The translations under genes and the position numbers were made by a program. Positions 62,270 through 64,000 of a stretch of 64,000 nucleotides of DNA are shown piece after piece (the stretch's first letter is position 1; every line of letters begins with the position of its first letter). The notes under the pieces are model-generated. The model was not told the DNA's origin. It did not search any database and saw nothing but the letters and a program-made list of their open reading frames with translations. Source of the DNA: Prochlorococcus sp. AG-321-E21 (GTDB lineage: Bacteria > Cyanobacteriota > Cyanobacteriia > PCC-6307 > Cyanobiaceae); NCBI GenBank assembly GCA_003283415.1, contig QBXH01000003.1, positions 1-64,000 on the forward strand. Direction: 5' to 3'.

Positions 62270-64000
62270 GTGGAAGGAAAAAATACGTCGATCACGTTTG
62301 ACGGACGAGAGATACGACTAACTACTGGACTATATGCACCTCAAGCTGGGGGAGCTGTAATGATCGAATGTGGAGACACATCTTTATTAGTTACCGCAAC
62401 AAAAACTACGAGAAAACAACCTTCAGACTTTCTGCCTCTAATATGTGATTACGAGGAAAAATTATATGCTGCCGGAAGAATCCCTGGTGGATTTATGAGA
62501 AGAGAAGGCAGACCTCCTGAAAGAGCAACATTAATAGCAAGATTAATAGATAGACCAATGAGGCCCCTTTTCCCTGCATGGATGAGAGATGAGATACAAA
62601 TAGTTGCTTCTTGCCTTTCCCTCGACGAGAGAGTACCTGCAGATGTATTAGGTGTAACAGGAGCTTCTATTGCAACCTTGTTAGCAGAAATTCCATTTTA
62701 CGGACCAATGGCCGCTGTGAGAGTTGGGCTAATAGGAGATGATTTTATTTTAAATCCAAGTTATAGAGAAATCGAGAAAGGAGACCTTGATATTGTTGTA
62801 GCAGGATCTCCAGAAGGAATTGTTATGATTGAGGCAGGTGCTAATCAACTTTCGGAACAGGATACTATTGAAGCTATAGATTTCGGTTATGAAGCTGTAA
62901 CCGAACTAATAAAAGCACAAGAAAATCTTCTTAAAGACTTAGGTATCAATCAGATTAAGCCTTCAGAACCTGAAGAAGATAAAGCTTTAGCCACATATTT
63001 AGAGAAAAACTGTACAAAACCAATTGATCTAGTCCTAAAGAAATTTGATCAATCTAAAGAAAATAGAGATCTCGAACTAGATAAAATAGAACTTGAGGTG
63101 CAATCCAAAATTGATTCCCTTAAAGATGATAATCAATTAAAAGTTCTTACTTCAGAGAATGAAAAACTAATCCATTCTGACTTCAAAAAGTTAACCAAAA
63201 AATTAATGAGATCACAAATCATTAATGATGGTAAAAGAGTCGATGGAAGAGACCTTGATGAAGTTAGAAACATATCAGCATCTGCTGGAATCCTTCCAAA
63301 AAGAGTTCATGGTTCTGCATTATTTCAAAGAGGTTTAACCCAAGTATTATCTACTACAACTCTTGGTACACCAAGTGATGCTCAAGAGATGGATGACCTG
63401 AATCCAAGTACTGAGAAAACTTATTTGCATCACTATAATTTCCCCCCCTATTCAGTTGGAGAAACTAGACCAATGAGAACGCCTGGGAGAAGGGAGGTTG
63501 GTCATGGAGCATTAGCAGAAAGAGCAATAATTCCTGTTCTCCCAGGTAAAGAGACTTTTCCATATGTATTACGAGTAGTTAGTGAGGTCTTAAGCTCTAA
63601 TGGATCCACCTCAATGGGATCAGTCTGTGGAAGTACACTTTCATTACTTGATGCTGGGGTCCCTCTAAAAGCACCGGTAAGCGGGACTGCTATGGGTTTA
63701 ATAAAAGAAGGTAAAGAAATCCGTATTCTCACTGATATCCAAGGGATTGAAGATTTTCTTGGGGATATGGATTTCAAAGTTGCTGGTACTGAGAAGGGTA
63801 TAACTGCATTACAAATGGATATGAAAATCACAGGGTTACCAGTTTCTGTGATTTCTGATGCAATAAAAAAAGCTCGTCCAGCAAGATTACATATCTTAGA
63901 AAAAATGCAAAAAGCAATTGATAAACCTCAGGAATCGTTATCCCCTCATGCTCCAAGACTATTGAGCTTTAGAATTGATCCAGAACTTATTGGAACTGTA
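62270..64000 (+). CDS. pnp: Polyribonucleotide nucleotidyltransferase (partial, GTG start)
   Basis: [46 protein letters not shown]...; runs off window end; not in ORF track as a full ORF. Confidence 0.96.
   Translation, partial: MEGKNTSITFDGREIRLTTGLYAPQAGGAVMIECGDTSLLVTATKTTRKQPSDFLPLICDYEEKLYAAGRIPGGFMRREGRPPERATLIARLIDRPMRPLFPAWMRDEIQIVASCLSLDERVPADVLGVTGASIATLLAEIPFYGPMAAVRVGLIGDDFILNPSYREIEKGDLDIVVAGSPEGIVMIEAGANQLSEQDTIEAIDFGYEAVTELIKAQENLLKDLGINQIKPSEPEEDKALATYLEKNCTKPIDLVLKKFDQSKENRDLELDKIELEVQSKIDSLKDDNQLKVLTSENEKLIHSDFKKLTKKLMRSQIINDGKRVDGRDLDEVRNISASAGILPKRVHGSALFQRGLTQVLSTTTLGTPSDAQEMDDLNPSTEKTYLHHYNFPPYSVGETRPMRTPGRREVGHGALAERAIIPVLPGKETFPYVLRVVSEVLSSNGSTSMGSVCGSTLSLLDAGVPLKAPVSGTAMGLIKEGKEIRILTDIQGIEDFLGDMDFKVAGTEKGITALQMDMKITGLPVSVISDAIKKARPARLHILEKMQKAIDKPQESLSPHAPRLLSFRIDPELIGTV

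Overview
This window is AT-rich, gene-dense chromosomal DNA that looks like a high-light-adapted Prochlorococcus. Diagnostic genes include a Pcb antenna protein, a 32-aa PetM, psbD/psbC with a GTG-start overlap, Ycf4, Ycf39, a high-light-inducible (Hli) protein, and a fused thioredoxin reductase-thioredoxin (NTRC-type). Most of it is recognisable housekeeping sequence: ychF, polA, cysS, dxr, pntAB, infA, ilvH, maf, cobQ, glyQ, rpmH-rnpA-yidC-ycf46, serS, rseP, rpsN, pnp. The accessory or decayed parts are (i) a run of small unknown ORFs with a helicase-associated-domain remnant at 6.2-7.6 kb, and (ii) an eroded region at 32.7-37.4 kb. The second region holds a beta-barrel-like pseudogene, a TPR-2OG oxygenase gene, a decayed tRNA-Pro-like 3' half, a type III restriction/PD-(D/E)XK nuclease remnant and an iterated TATCCACCACCAC array, and it abuts the 3' end of an intact tRNA-Ser(CGA). 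An iron-linked neighbourhood follows at 37.5-47 kb (FutA/IdiA-type protein, PKHD hydroxylase, flavodoxin next to a Pcb/IsiA-family antenna). I found no CRISPR array, no intact transposon and no clear complete new defence system. The best leads are the eroded island next to tRNA-Ser, the iterated array in it, and a perfect 17-bp palindrome directly upstream of a small ORF at 23.65 kb.
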